Source of the DNA: Bog-473 sp049513455
Lineage (GTDB): Bacteria; Actinomycetota; Acidimicrobiia; Acidimicrobiales; RAAP-2
Assembly (NCBI GenBank): GCA_049513455.1
Contig: JBEKWB010000025.1
Location: 1 to 64,000, forward strand
Length of the DNA stretch: 64,000 bases
Direction: 5' to 3'
The translations under genes were made by a program, and so were the position numbers. The notes beneath the pieces were generated by a model that saw only the letters and a list, made by a program, of their open reading frames with translations, was not told the origin of the DNA and did no database searches. This document shows positions 23,601 through 33,615 of the stretch, one piece after another (the stretch's first letter is position 1; each line of letters begins with the position of its first letter).

Positions 23601-24068
23601 CTACGCCTCGGAAATCGCCTCGAGCACCTTGGCGGCATGGCCGTCGGCCCGCACGTGGGACCAGACGCGTTGAATTTTGCCGTTGGGGCCGACGAGGAAG
23701 GTGGAACGAATGGTTCCCACTGTCTTCTTGCCGTACATCGTCTTCTCCCCCCAGGCGCCGTACTTCTCCATCACCTTTTTGTCCGCGTCGGTGAGAAGGG
23801 GAAACTTCAGCTTGTACTTGGTGCGGAACTTGGTGTGCTTCTCGGCCCCGTCCGGTGAGATCCCGACGACGGCGACCCCGGACTTCTCGAAGGTCTTGAG
23901 GTTGTCGTTGAACTGACAGGCCTCCTTGGTACAGCCGGGCGTGTCGTCGGCCGGGTAAAAGTACACAATGACCTGCTGCCCCTTGAAGTCGGAGAGCTTC
24001 ACAGGCTTCCCGTCCTGGTCAGGGAGTGTGAATGCGGGTGCGGTGGAGCCTGCCTCCAGTTTGGCCAT
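23601..24068 (-). CDS. bcp: Thiol peroxidase Bcp (peroxiredoxin Q)
   Basis: A 155-residue peroxiredoxin. The peroxidatic Cys 46 and resolving Cys 51 are in DDTPGCTKEACQFND, the two-cysteine helix of the Bcp/PrxQ group; KYKLKFPLLTDADK and VGTIRSTFLVGPNGKI complete the family pattern. It reduces hydrogen peroxide and organic peroxides with thioredoxin. AAGGAGG lies 8 bases before the ATG. It converges with the Fpg/Nei gene, another oxidative-damage gene. Confidence 0.94.
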   Translation of the reverse strand: MAKLEAGSTAPAFTLPDQDGKPVKLSDFKGQQVIVYFYPADDTPGCTKEACQFNDNLKTFEKSGVAVVGISPDGAEKHTKFRTKYKLKFPLLTDADKKVMEKYGAWGEKTMYGKKTVGTIRSTFLVGPNGKIQRVWSHVRADGHAAKVLEAISEA

Positions 24069-24142
24069 CGACGGTCCTCCTTCGTGGGGGATGAGAGAAC
24101 GCACACTTTTGCACAGGTAGACGCAGGAGACGCCCTCCCTAC

Positions 24143-24151
24143 TGGTACAAT
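24143..24151 (+). promoter_or_regulatory. Extended -10 promoter of the DEAD-box helicase gene
   Basis: TGG-TACAAT is a near-perfect extended -10 element. Transcription from about 24158 would give a leader of almost 90 bases before ATG 24246, unlike the leaderless genes nearby. Confidence 0.5.
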
Positions 24152-24245
24152 GGACATGCGACCGCTGGCATGGGGCTGGTGAGTCGGGGCCGTTTCTTCC
24201 TCCTCTGGGTGGCGCAGGGTCCCGCCGCACAACAGAGAGAGAGAT

Positions 24246-25535
24246 ATGACAATTCAGGCATTGAACGACGCGCATGTCGATCCACCGGTAGGAGACACGG
24301 GAGTCTCGGCGGACGACACGTACGAAACCGCCCGGACCTTCGAATCACTGGGCGTATCCGAAGAACTGACCAAAGCGCTGGCTGATCAAGGGATCGTCAG
24401 CGCTTTTCCAATTCAGGCGCTCACCATCGCCGACGCCCTGGCCGGCCGGGACGTCTGCGGTAAGGCCAAGACCGGGTCGGGCAAGACCCTCGCCTTCGGC
24501 GTGCCGCTCCTCCAGCGGACCAGGGCGACGAGGGATGCGCAGGGTGCAGCGGCCGGGTCACCCTCCCGACCGGCGCAGCCCCTGGCGCTCGTCCTCCTTC
24601 CCACCCGGGAACTGGCTGTCCAGGTGCACGACGTGTTGGCCCCCTTGGCCAAGACCCTCGGCCTTCGGGCCGTCGCCGTCTACGGTGGTGCCGACATCGA
24701 CCGCCAGGTGGCCAAGCTGCACAAAGGCGTCGACGTGATCATCGCCACGCCGGGTCGCCTCATCGACCTCGGGGACAGGGGCGAAATCTCCGTTTCGCGG
24801 CTCGAGACGCTGGTGCTGGACGAGGCCGACCGCATGGCGGACATGGGGTTCATGCCGCAGGTCGAGTGGGTGCTCCGCCGTCTGGAGACTCCCCATCAGA
24901 CCCTCCTGTTCTCGGCGACACTCGACGGCGCCGTCGACCGTCTGGTCCAGCGCTACCTGACCGAGCCCGTCTTCCACGAGGTGGCGTCGTCCACCCAGAC
25001 GGTGACCCTCATGGAGCATCGCTTCATTCAGGTGCACCAGATGGACAAGGTCAAGGTCGCGGCCGCCATCGCCCGGTCGCAGGAGAAGACGCTGTTCTTC
25101 GTGCGTACCAAGCGGGGTGCGGACCGGCTGGTGGAGAACCTCGAAAAAGAGGGCCTGCGTGCCGCCGCCATCCACGGTGATCTCCGGCAGGCGAACCGGG
25201 AGAGGGCCCTGGCGGACTTCTCCAACGGCAAGCTTCCCGTGTTGGTGGCCACGGACGTGGCCGCACGCGGCTTGCACATCGAAGCCGTGGACGCCGTGAT
25301 CCACTGGGACCCCCCCGAGGATCACAAGGCCTACCTCCACCGCTCCGGCCGTACCGCCCGCGCCGGCAAGGCGGGTGTGGTGGTCAGCCTGACCTTGTGG
25401 AACCAGTTGGTCGAAGTGGAAGTGATCCAGCGCCGGCTGGGGCTGCGGATTCCCATTGTGGAGATGTTCTCGAACGACCCTCGTCTGGCCAATCTGGCTG
25501 AGTGGACACCGCTGGCCGAAGAGAGTGTTCTCTGA
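24246..25535 (+). CDS. DEAD-box ATP-dependent RNA helicase
   Basis: A 429-residue helicase with all main motifs in order: Q motif (SAFPIQALTI), I (AKTGSGKT), Ia (PTRELAVQ), Ib (TPGRLIDLG), II (DEAD), III (SAT), IV (LFFVRTKRG), V (ATDVAARGLH) and VI (HRSGRTARAG). There is no long C-terminal extension, so it is close to the RhlE/CsdA core. It unwinds short RNA duplexes in ribosome assembly or mRNA turnover, often in cold. The long 5' leader may carry regulation. Confidence 0.94.
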   Translation: MTIQALNDAHVDPPVGDTGVSADDTYETARTFESLGVSEELTKALADQGIVSAFPIQALTIADALAGRDVCGKAKTGSGKTLAFGVPLLQRTRATRDAQGAAAGSPSRPAQPLALVLLPTRELAVQVHDVLAPLAKTLGLRAVAVYGGADIDRQVAKLHKGVDVIIATPGRLIDLGDRGEISVSRLETLVLDEADRMADMGFMPQVEWVLRRLETPHQTLLFSATLDGAVDRLVQRYLTEPVFHEVASSTQTVTLMEHRFIQVHQMDKVKVAAAIARSQEKTLFFVRTKRGADRLVENLEKEGLRAAAIHGDLRQANRERALADFSNGKLPVLVATDVAARGLHIEAVDAVIHWDPPEDHKAYLHRSGRTARAGKAGVVVSLTLWNQLVEVEVIQRRLGLRIPIVEMFSNDPRLANLAEWTPLAEESVL

Positions 25536-26278
25536 GCGAGGTCCCCCCGATCGACACGTGGTCCCCCGATGACGGGGTCCGGCGGATCCTGATCGTCACG
25601 GCTCATCCCGACGACGTCGATTTCGGTACGGCGGGGACGGTAGCCGCCTTCACCAAGGCCGGTCTGGAGGTCACCTACTGCGTCGCCACCAACGGCGAGG
25701 CAGGCGGGTCCGACCACTCGGTGTCCCGATCGGACATGGCTGCCCTCCGCCAGCGCGAGCAGCGCGCCGCGGCAGCGGAAGTCGGCGTGACCGACGTGTA
25801 TTTCCTCGGCCACCCCGACGGGCGGCTGCAACCGACCATCGAACTGCGACGCGATATCAGCCGGGTGATCCGCCAGGTCAAGCCGGAGCGCGTGCTGGCC
25901 CCGTCGTCCGAGCGGCGCTGGGATTTCATATTCGCCAGCCATCCGGACCATCTCGCCGCCGGGGAGGCCGCGGTGTGCGCGGTCTATCCGGATGCGCGTA
26001 ACCCGTTCGCCCACCCCGAGCTCCTCAACGAGGAGGGACTCGAGCCCTGGACGGTGCACGAACTGTGGATCATGAGTGGAACCGATCCCAATGTGGCGGT
26101 CGAGACGACATCGACCATCGAGCGCAAGGTCGCCGCGTTGCTCTGCCACAAGAGCCAGATTGACGACCCCGAGGGCGTCGCACGGCGCGTGACCGAGGGT
26201 GGGCGCGCCTCGGGTGCCCTGGCCGGACTTCCTGAGGGCGCCACGGCCGAGCTGTTCCGGGTCACCCGCATCCCCTGA
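25502..26278 (+). CDS. PIG-L/LmbE-family deacetylase
   Basis: A 258-residue zinc-dependent N-acetylglucosaminyl deacetylase-like protein. Metal ligands are in VTAHPDDVDFG and FASHPDHLAAG. In actinobacteria this family includes MshB and Mca of mycothiol metabolism; the TNGEAGGSD and FLGHPDGRLQP segments fit that group but do not prove the substrate. The start is uncertain: GTG 25502 lies inside the helicase gene, and a CTG at 25532 would overlap its TGA. It forms an operon with the helicase. Confidence 0.83.
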   Translation: MDTAGRRECSLSEVPPIDTWSPDDGVRRILIVTAHPDDVDFGTAGTVAAFTKAGLEVTYCVATNGEAGGSDHSVSRSDMAALRQREQRAAAAEVGVTDVYFLGHPDGRLQPTIELRRDISRVIRQVKPERVLAPSSERRWDFIFASHPDHLAAGEAAVCAVYPDARNPFAHPELLNEEGLEPWTVHELWIMSGTDPNVAVETTSTIERKVAALLCHKSQIDDPEGVARRVTEGGRASGALAGLPEGATAELFRVTRIP

Positions 26279-26280
26279 CG

Positions 26281-26311
26281 CCGCCGCGACGTCCTTCCCA
26301 GATGTCGGCGG
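26281..26311. terminator. Bidirectional hairpin between the PIG-L and aconitase genes
   Basis: CCGCCG(CG)AC pairs with GTCGGCGG, 8 bp with a 2-base bulge and a 13-base loop. It lies 2 bases after one stop and 18 bases before the convergent stop. Confidence 0.5.
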
Positions 26312-26328
26312 GGAACCGACGGACGAGC

Positions 26329-29040
26329 TCAGCCGGCCAACTGCCGGAGGACGTAGCGGAGAATCCCCCCGTGACGGAAGTACTCGGCCTCCATCGGGGT
26401 GTCGATGCGCACGACCACTCTGAACTCGGTGGTCGACCCGTCGTCCGCCGTGGCGACCACCGTCAATTCCTTGGGCAGCTCGCCGTCGTTGAGGACGTCG
26501 ATCCCCGTGATGGTGAACTTCTCCGTCCCGCGCAGGGCGAGGCTCTCGGCGGAGTCGCCCTTGTAGAACTGGAGGGGGATGACGCCCATGCCGACCAGGT
26601 TGGAGCGGTGGATGCGCTCGAAGCTCTGGGCGATCACGGCACGCACTCCCAACAGCGCGGTTCCCTTGGCCGCCCAGTCCCGGCTGGAGCCGGTCCCGTA
26701 CTCGCGCCCGGCCAGGACGATCAGGGGCACGCCCTCGTCGGCATACTGCATCGCCGCTTCGTAAATCGACGTCTCGTTCCCCTCGGGCAGGTGGAGCGTG
26801 TAGCCACCCTCGGTCCCGGGAGCCAGACGATTCCGGAGCCGGACGTTGGCGAACGTGCCACGCATCATGACTTCATGGTTGCCCCGACGGGCGCCGTACG
26901 AGTTGAAGTCGTTGCGGGGCACCCCGTGCTCGGCCAGGTAGCGGCCTGCGGGCGTGTCCGGCCCAATGGAGCCGGCGGGCGAGATGTGGTCGGTCGTGAC
27001 GCTGTCGCCCACCATGGCCAGCACGCGTGCACCCTCAATGTTGGCGACCGGCGTCGGCGTCATGGTCATGCCCTCGAAGAAGGGCGGGTTTTTCACGTAC
27101 GTGGAGTCGTCCTGCCACGAGAACGTCTCACCCTCGGCCACCGGCACCTCACCCCAGTACTCGTCACCCTCGAACACGGCGCCGTAACGGGTGCGGAACA
27201 TGTCCGAGGTGAGGGAAGCCCGGATGGCCTCACTGACCGCCTGCTCGTTGGGCCAGATGTCCGCGAGGAGCACAGGTCTGCCGTCGGCGCCCTCCCCGAG
27301 GGGATCGACGGTCAGATCGATGTCCATGGTCCCGGCCAACGCGTACGCCACGACCAGTGGGGGCGAGGCCAGGTAGTTCATCCGCACGTCGGGATGGATC
27401 CGTCCCTCGAAGTTCCGGTTGCCCGAGAGCACCGAGACCACGGAGAGATCGTCGCTGTGCACCAATTCGCTGACCCCGTTCAGGAGTGGGCCCGAGTTGC
27501 CGATGCAGGTCGTGCAACCGAAGCCGACCAGGAAGAACCCCAGTTGCTCGAGGGGTTCCACGAGTTGGGCCCGCTCGAGGTAGTCCATGACGACCCGTGA
27601 GCCCGGGGCGAGCGAGGTCTTGACCCACGGCTTCGCCCGCAGGCCGCGCGCCACGGCGTTCTTGGCCAGAAGGCCTGCGCCCACCATGACCTGGGGGTTC
27701 GAGGTGTTGGTGCAGCTGGTGATCGCCGCCACGACGACATCGCCGTCCGCCAGGAGGTGGTGGGGAGCGGCCAAGGGAGCCTCGGTGGAGGTGCGTGGCG
27801 TGCGATCCAGCGCCACGCGGAACGCGTCGCCGGCACCGGCGAGTGCGACCCGGTCCTGTGGACGCGACGGTCCGGCCAGTGACGGCTCGACGTCACCGAG
27901 GTCGAGTGTGGCGTACTCGGAGTAGACGGGCTCAATGCCTCTTGCGGTGTGCCACAGGCCCTGCTCCTTGGCGTAGGCCTCGACCAGGGCGAGGTGGGCC
28001 TCGTCGCGGCCGGTGAAGCGCATGTAGTCGATGGTCACGTGGTCGATGGGGAACATGGTGCACGTGGCCCCGTACTCGGGGCTCATGTTGCCGATGGTGG
28101 CCCGCGTCTCAAGGGGCAGCGCGGCCACTCCGGGTCCGTAGCACTCGACGAACGCCCCGACCACGCCGTGGTCGCGTAGGAGCTCGGTGACGGTGAGGAC
28201 GACATCGGTGGCGGTGGTGCCCGGCCGCAGCTCCCCGGAAATGCGGAGGCCCACGACCGGGGGGAGGAGCATGGAGAGGGGTTGGCCCAGCATCGCCGCC
28301 TCGGCCTCGATGCCGCCGACTCCCCATCCGAGGACGCCCAGGCCATTGACCATGGTCGTATGCGAGTCGGTCCCGACCAGGGTGTCGCAGAACGCCCGGC
28401 CGTCAGGGGTGGCGAACACCAGCCGGGACAGGTACTCGAGGTTCACCTGGTGGCAGATGCCCGTGCCGGGCGGTACCGCCCGGAACCCGTCGAACGCGCC
28501 CTGGGCCCAGCGGAGCAGTTTGTAGCGCTCGATGTTGCGCTCGTACTCAATGGAGACGTTCTGGTCGTAGGACGAGGAGTCGCCGGAACGCTCGACAATG
28601 ACGGAGTGGTCGATGACCAGCTCCACCGGGACGAGGGGGTTGACCTGTGACGCGTTGCCCCCGAGGCGCGCCAGGGCATCGCGCATGGCGGCCAGGTCGA
28701 CCACTCCGGGCACCCCCGTGAAATCCTGCATGAGGACCCGCTCGGGTGTCAGGGCGATTTCGTGCGCCGAATCACCCGCGCCCTGCCCGTGTGCCTCGGG
28801 ATTGGCGCCCCAGGCCGCGACGGCCACGATGTCGTCCGGCGAGACGTGGGGGGAGTCCTCGTGGCGCAGCAGATTCTCCAAAATGACCTTGATCGAGTAG
28901 GGGAGCCGGCTCACCTCATGGCCGGCGACCAGGGCCGGAGCCTTGAGGGAGAAGATCTCGTACTCGCGGCCCTCGACCGTCAGGACGGACCGAGCGCCGA
29001 AGCTGTCGGGGTGGGAAGAGGCCGGGGGTCGTGATGCCAT
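26329..29040 (-). CDS. acnA: Aconitate hydratase A
   Basis: A 903-residue aconitase of the AcnA/IRP type, interconverting citrate and isocitrate in the TCA cycle. The [4Fe-4S] cysteines are in TSCTNTSNPQVM (about 440) and GFGCTTCIGNSGPL (about 508 and 511); active-site segments TDSHTTMVNGLGVLGWGVGG, GREYGTGSSRDWAAKG and QSFERIHRSNLVGMGV are intact. The start at 29040 (MASRPPAS) is used because GGGGAAATGG lies before it; 29073 is an alternative. It is divergent from a secreted CHAP-domain protein gene. Confidence 0.95.
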   Translation of the reverse strand: MASRPPASSHPDSFGARSVLTVEGREYEIFSLKAPALVAGHEVSRLPYSIKVILENLLRHEDSPHVSPDDIVAVAAWGANPEAHGQGAGDSAHEIALTPERVLMQDFTGVPGVVDLAAMRDALARLGGNASQVNPLVPVELVIDHSVIVERSGDSSSYDQNVSIEYERNIERYKLLRWAQGAFDGFRAVPPGTGICHQVNLEYLSRLVFATPDGRAFCDTLVGTDSHTTMVNGLGVLGWGVGGIEAEAAMLGQPLSMLLPPVVGLRISGELRPGTTATDVVLTVTELLRDHGVVGAFVECYGPGVAALPLETRATIGNMSPEYGATCTMFPIDHVTIDYMRFTGRDEAHLALVEAYAKEQGLWHTARGIEPVYSEYATLDLGDVEPSLAGPSRPQDRVALAGAGDAFRVALDRTPRTSTEAPLAAPHHLLADGDVVVAAITSCTNTSNPQVMVGAGLLAKNAVARGLRAKPWVKTSLAPGSRVVMDYLERAQLVEPLEQLGFFLVGFGCTTCIGNSGPLLNGVSELVHSDDLSVVSVLSGNRNFEGRIHPDVRMNYLASPPLVVAYALAGTMDIDLTVDPLGEGADGRPVLLADIWPNEQAVSEAIRASLTSDMFRTRYGAVFEGDEYWGEVPVAEGETFSWQDDSTYVKNPPFFEGMTMTPTPVANIEGARVLAMVGDSVTTDHISPAGSIGPDTPAGRYLAEHGVPRNDFNSYGARRGNHEVMMRGTFANVRLRNRLAPGTEGGYTLHLPEGNETSIYEAAMQYADEGVPLIVLAGREYGTGSSRDWAAKGTALLGVRAVIAQSFERIHRSNLVGMGVIPLQFYKGDSAESLALRGTEKFTITGIDVLNDGELPKELTVVATADDGSTTEFRVVVRIDTPMEAEYFRHGGILRYVLRQLAG

Positions 29041-29134
29041 TTCCCCATTCTGCCGTGCTGGCGCGAGGAGCATCCATTTCGCTCCGGCCGGGGGCTACAC
29101 CGCTCGGCGGCGCGTAGGAGGCAGAATCAACCAA

Positions 29135-30535
29135 ATGCGTTTGCGCAACGGTTCCACCCGCCACCGCGCCCGAGCGGGGCTCCTTGCCCTCGTGCCTTTG
29201 CTGTCGGTTCTGTCGGCGACCGGAGGGTTCGGGGCACGGCCCGCCGCCGCCGCCCCCTTGTCTGCTCATGCCTATGTGGGCGGGGGGATGATCGGGTTCG
29301 GAAGCGTCAACCTGGCTGCTCCCGCCATGCCGGAGCCCCTCGGCTCCCCGGTTCTCGTCGGCGCCGCTACCCATGACGGCGGGGGGTACTGGTTGGCGAG
29401 CGCCGACGGCGGGGTCTTCGCCTTCGGCGACGCGCCTTTCGAGGGGTCCCTCGGCGACCTTGCATTGCAGGGGCCGATCATCGCCATGGCGGCCACCCCG
29501 GACGCCAAGGGGTACTGGCTCGCCGGGCTCGACGGGGGCGTCTTCTCCTTCGGCGACGCGCAGTTCTACGGGAGCATGGGTGGGACCCGGTTGAACCAAC
29601 CCATCGTCGGCATGGCGGCCACCCCCGACGGGAAGGGATACTGGCTGGTGGCTGCCGACGGCGGGGTCTTCTCCTTCGGCGACGCGCAGTTCTACGGCAG
29701 TACGGGCGGGATCGTCCTCAACGAGCCCATCGTCGCCATGGCGGCCACCCCCGACGGGAAGGGATACTGGCTGGTGGCTGCCGACGGAGGGATCTTCACC
29801 TTCGGCGACGCCCGCTTCGTCGGGTCGTGGGCGGCCGACGACCTCCCCGACCCGGTCGTGGGCATCGTGGCCAGCCCCGACGGCGGGGGCTACACCGTCG
29901 CGACCGCCGACGGCGTGGTGCTGGCCCTCGGGGACGCCCAGGCCTTCGGCGGCCTCACCTTGAACCCGGACGCCACCCCGGTGTCGGACATCATCGGGAA
30001 CGGCGCCGGGACCGGGTACTGGCTCATCGACCCCGAGGCCTGGACGTACAGGTTCACCAGCGCCACCGCCGAAAAGACGTTGCCCCATTCTTCCGCCATC
30101 GTCGCGACGGTCGCCTCGCAGATCGAACCGGATCCTGACACCGGCTATTTCTGCAACCCCTATGGACCGTGCGAGGAATGGTGCGCCCTCTTCGCCACCT
30201 GGGCCTGGCAGCAGGCCGGGATCCCCATTCCGTCCTACGCCTTCGTGGGCGACATCTACTCCTGGGCCGCCAGCTACGGCGCCCTTCTCCCGCCGACGGC
30301 CACGCCGGATCCCGGTGACGCCGTGCTGTACGGGACCGGGCCCCAGAACGTCGACACGTCGGTCCACGTGGGGATCGTGACCCAGGTCTGGCCCGACGGG
30401 GCCATCGACACCGTCGACGGCGACTCGGGGCCGGGTCGGGACGGCTGGCTCTCGGTGACCATCAACGGCCCCTACCTGCCCGGCGACTCACTGTCGTACA
30501 ACGGGGTCGGGATCTATGCCTTCGCGCAGCCCTGA
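29135..30535 (+). CDS. Secreted CHAP-domain protein with six GYWL propeller-like repeats
   Basis: A 466-residue exported protein. A signal peptide (basic start, LLALVPLLSVLSATG, Ala-rich cleavage zone) is followed by six repeats of about 42 residues (about residues 75-315; core GKGYWLVAADGGVFSFGDA, then FYGS) that are probably blades of a beta-propeller, and a C-terminal CHAP-like amidase domain: CEEWCALFATWAWQQAG with the nucleophile Cys, GDAVLYG and HVGIVTQV with the His. It likely cleaves peptidoglycan peptides or binds the cell surface. AGGAGG lies 13 bases before the ATG. Confidence 0.78.
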   Translation: MRLRNGSTRHRARAGLLALVPLLSVLSATGGFGARPAAAAPLSAHAYVGGGMIGFGSVNLAAPAMPEPLGSPVLVGAATHDGGGYWLASADGGVFAFGDAPFEGSLGDLALQGPIIAMAATPDAKGYWLAGLDGGVFSFGDAQFYGSMGGTRLNQPIVGMAATPDGKGYWLVAADGGVFSFGDAQFYGSTGGIVLNEPIVAMAATPDGKGYWLVAADGGIFTFGDARFVGSWAADDLPDPVVGIVASPDGGGYTVATADGVVLALGDAQAFGGLTLNPDATPVSDIIGNGAGTGYWLIDPEAWTYRFTSATAEKTLPHSSAIVATVASQIEPDPDTGYFCNPYGPCEEWCALFATWAWQQAGIPIPSYAFVGDIYSWAASYGALLPPTATPDPGDAVLYGTGPQNVDTSVHVGIVTQVWPDGAIDTVDGDSGPGRDGWLSVTINGPYLPGDSLSYNGVGIYAFAQP

Positions 30536-30612
30536 AGCGACAGCGGGACGGGCGTAGGCTGCGGCTCGCGGCGGGCACCGGGCCCGTTCCTGCAGTCACG
30601 AGGGAGGGCAGT

Positions 30613-31716
30613 GTGACGCTGTCGTCATGGGACGATTTTCCCGTTCATCAGGCGCCTGAGTTCATCGCACATCCGGGGACCAGCGATCGCAACTTCTACG
30701 ACCGCTACTACTTCAACATGTACCCGGTCAGCGCCGAGTGGTCCGCCATTTTCGGGTTCGGCCAGTACCCGAACCTGGGCGTGGTCGACGCGTTCATCGA
30801 CGTGCGGCTCGGCGGGGCGCAGCACATCGTGCGAGCGTCGAAGCCGCTTGAGGATCGGGCGGATCTTTCCGTGGGCCCGTTCCACGTCGAGGTGCTCGAG
30901 CCGCTCCGCCGGCTGCGGGTCGTCGTCGACCCTACCGAGCACGACGTGGCCATGGACGTGACGTGGGAGGGCCACATTCCGGCCATGGCCGAGCCCCGCC
31001 AGTACCTGCGCAGCCAGGGGAGGGTGGTCTTCGACACCCAGCGGCTGGCCCAGACGGGATTCTGGTCGGGCACCCTCTCGGTCGCCGGCACGGAGTTCGC
31101 CATCACCCCCGAGGGGTGCCACGGATGCCGCGACCGTTCCTGGGGCATCCGGCCGGTGGGGGAACCCGAGGGTGACGGCATCCGACAGGGAGCGAATGTG
31201 ATGAGCGGCATGTGGAACTACTTCCCGATGCAGTTCGACGATCACGCCATCTTGTACATCTGTCACGAGCGGGACAACGGCGAGCGCCCGCTGGTGCAGG
31301 GGGAGAGGGTCTGGGTCGACCCCGACCGGCCCGTCGAGGAGCTCGGGAGGTCCGAGCACTCCCACCACCTCATCCCGGGCACGCGGGTCATGGACCGTGG
31401 CGTGGTGCGCTTTCCCGAGGCCGACCTGGAGATCACCTGCACGCCACTGCTGGCCAACTACATATCGGTCGGCACCGGCTATGGGATCGACAAGGACTGG
31501 AAACACGGCATCTACCAAGGGCCCGACCCGGTGGTGCAGGGTCTCGTGCTCCAGGTCGACGAGATAAAGGGTCTGGCGCAATACGGCATCGTGGACCACG
31601 TGGCCCAGTTCAGCTACGGCGACGTCGTCGGCCATGGGCTGCTCGAGCAAGGATTTTTCGGTCCCTACCGCCATTACGGGCTGACCGACGGGGCGATGGG
31701 GGCGCCGGCGGACTGA
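30613..31716 (+). CDS. CrtC/AttH-like hypothetical protein
   Basis: A 367-residue cytoplasmic protein without signal peptide. It resembles the actinobacterial proteins with two lipocalin-like halves (DUF7064/7065, related to hydroxyneurosporene synthase CrtC and AttH): strands FHVEVLEPLRRLRVVVDP, DVTWEGHIPAM, then GCHGCRDRSWGIRPVG and WNYFPMQFDDHAILY. The function is unknown; relatives occur near lipid and steroid metabolism genes. The GTG start has GAGGGAGG just before it, and TAGGCT (30555-30560) may be the -10. Family assignment is tentative. Confidence 0.6.
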   Translation: MTLSSWDDFPVHQAPEFIAHPGTSDRNFYDRYYFNMYPVSAEWSAIFGFGQYPNLGVVDAFIDVRLGGAQHIVRASKPLEDRADLSVGPFHVEVLEPLRRLRVVVDPTEHDVAMDVTWEGHIPAMAEPRQYLRSQGRVVFDTQRLAQTGFWSGTLSVAGTEFAITPEGCHGCRDRSWGIRPVGEPEGDGIRQGANVMSGMWNYFPMQFDDHAILYICHERDNGERPLVQGERVWVDPDRPVEELGRSEHSHHLIPGTRVMDRGVVRFPEADLEITCTPLLANYISVGTGYGIDKDWKHGIYQGPDPVVQGLVLQVDEIKGLAQYGIVDHVAQFSYGDVVGHGLLEQGFFGPYRHYGLTDGAMGAPAD

Positions 31717-31755
31717 AGATTTCCTCCCGGCACCGACCTGAGGGCGGCCTCGGGG

Positions 31756-33492
31756 ATGCGACAATGGGAGATGCCCGACGCATTCAGCGTGCTGCTCCAA
31801 CGCCTCCAGACCGCCTTTGACACGGTCTTCCCCGGGGCCGACCCCGTGCTCCGCGCCTCGGACCGGGCCGACTTCCAGGCCAATGGCGCCATCCCGCTGG
31901 CAAAGAAGTTGGGTCGCACTCCGCGCGACGTGGCCGCCGACGTGGTTGCGGCGGCCACACTCGACGACGTGTGCGCGTCGGTCGAGATCAGCGGGCCCGG
32001 CTTCATCAATCTGACCCTGTCCGACGAGTTCGTGACGGACCGGATCGCGGCAGCGGGGTCCGACGAACGCGTGGGGGTGGCACCCACCGCCGATCCGCAG
32101 CGGATCGTGATCGACTACTCGGCGCCCAACGTGGCGAAGGAAATGCACGTCGGGCACCTGCGCAGCACGGTGATCGGTGACGCGCTCGCCCGTGTCCTGG
32201 GTTTTCTCGGTCACGAAGTCCTGCGGGAGAACCACATCGGCGACTGGGGCACGCCCTTTGGCATGCTCATAGAGCACCTGATCGACGTGGGGGGGTCGGC
32301 CGACGCGGAGTCGTTCAGTGTGCGAGACCTCAACGAGTTCTACGCGCAGGCGAGGGTCCACTTCGACACCGACCCCGATTTCGCCGAGCGCAGCAGCCGG
32401 CGTGTCGTCCTGCTGCAGAGCGGGGATCCCGAGACGCTTCACCTCTGGCGCATCTTCGTGGCCGAGAGCCTGCGGCACAACGACCAGATCTACTCGATGT
32501 TGGGTGTGCTGCTGACCGACGACGACGTGGTGGGGGAGAGCTTCTACAACGCGCTCCTGCCGGTAGTGGTCGACGAGCTCGCATCCCAGGGACTCCTGGT
32601 GGAGCACGGCGGCGCGCTCTGCGTCTTCCCCCAAGGGTTCGAGAACCGTAACGGTGATCCCCTCCCGCTGATCGTGCGCAAGTCCGACGGGGGGTACGGG
32701 TACCCGGCCACGGACTTGGCCTGCATCCGCGACCGCACCGGCCGCCGGGGCGCCACGCGGCTGGTCTACGTCGTCGATGCCGGCCAATCGCTGCACTTCC
32801 GGTTGGTGTTCGCCGTCGCGGCGCTGGCCGGCTATCTTCCGGATCCCTCGGCCGCCGTCCACGTGGCGTTCGGGCTCGTGCTCGGTCCGGACGGCAAGAA
32901 AATGGCCAGCCGTTCGGGGAGCTCGGAAAGGTTGATCGACCTTCTCACCGAAGGCGTGGACCGCGCCGCGGCTTCGATCGCCGAGCGTCCGAGCGACCTC
33001 AGCGCCGAGGCGCGGGCCGATGTGGCCCGCGCCCTCGGTATCGGTGCCATCAAGTACGCCGACCTCTCGACGGAGCGGACGCGGGACTACCTCTTCGACT
33101 GGGACAGGATGCTGGCCTTCGAGGGCAACACCGGCCCGTACCTGCAGTACGCGCACGCCCGCATTCGCTCCATCTTCCGCCGGGCCGAAGTGCCCCCGCC
33201 GCCGCGCGGCACCAGGCCCATGGTGACCGAGCCCCAGGAGCGCGCCCTGGCCCTGCAGCTGCTCGGGTTCCCCACCGCGGTCGAGGCCACCGCTGAGGCG
33301 TACAGCCCGGCGAAGCTGTGCACCTACCTGTTCGACCTGGCCTCGACGTTCACGACGTTCTACGAGGCCTGCCGGGTCCTGGTCGACGAGGAGGCGGTGA
33401 GGACGTCACGGCTGGCCCTGTGCGATCTGACCGCCCGGGTGCTCGCCCTCGGGCTGTCCCTGCTCGGCATGGAGGCACCGGATCAGATGTGA
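31756..33492 (+). CDS. argS: Arginyl-tRNA synthetase
   Basis: A 578-residue class I synthetase charging tRNA-Arg. The N-terminal additional domain (FQANGAIPLAKKLG, SGPGFINL-like ISGPGFINLTLS) leads to the HIGH motif as HVGH (about residue 132, KEMHVGHLRSTVIGD), the KMSKS-equivalent KMASRSG (about 382) and the DALR anticodon domain at the C-terminus. The start is ATG 31756; ATG 31771 (MPDAFSV) is a good alternative. Essential housekeeping gene. Confidence 0.96.
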   Translation: MRQWEMPDAFSVLLQRLQTAFDTVFPGADPVLRASDRADFQANGAIPLAKKLGRTPRDVAADVVAAATLDDVCASVEISGPGFINLTLSDEFVTDRIAAAGSDERVGVAPTADPQRIVIDYSAPNVAKEMHVGHLRSTVIGDALARVLGFLGHEVLRENHIGDWGTPFGMLIEHLIDVGGSADAESFSVRDLNEFYAQARVHFDTDPDFAERSSRRVVLLQSGDPETLHLWRIFVAESLRHNDQIYSMLGVLLTDDDVVGESFYNALLPVVVDELASQGLLVEHGGALCVFPQGFENRNGDPLPLIVRKSDGGYGYPATDLACIRDRTGRRGATRLVYVVDAGQSLHFRLVFAVAALAGYLPDPSAAVHVAFGLVLGPDGKKMASRSGSSERLIDLLTEGVDRAAASIAERPSDLSAEARADVARALGIGAIKYADLSTERTRDYLFDWDRMLAFEGNTGPYLQYAHARIRSIFRRAEVPPPPRGTRPMVTEPQERALALQLLGFPTAVEATAEAYSPAKLCTYLFDLASTFTTFYEACRVLVDEEAVRTSRLALCDLTARVLALGLSLLGMEAPDQM

Positions 33493-33615
33493 TTCTGAGT
33501 GGAGGGCGATGATGACGGGCGCAGAGTTGGGTTGCGGCGCGGGCACGCCCTATCCTCGGCCCGGCACATCTCGCGCCCAGGCCAAAGAAGGGCCGACAAA
33601 GGAGTCGAAGAACTG

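Noticed and set aside
30625..33156. An 843-codon open frame on the - strand over the 30.6-33.2 kb genes
   Set aside because: It is antisense to argS and the CrtC-like gene, has His/Arg/Gly-rich composition without any domain, and is a typical GC-rich shadow frame.
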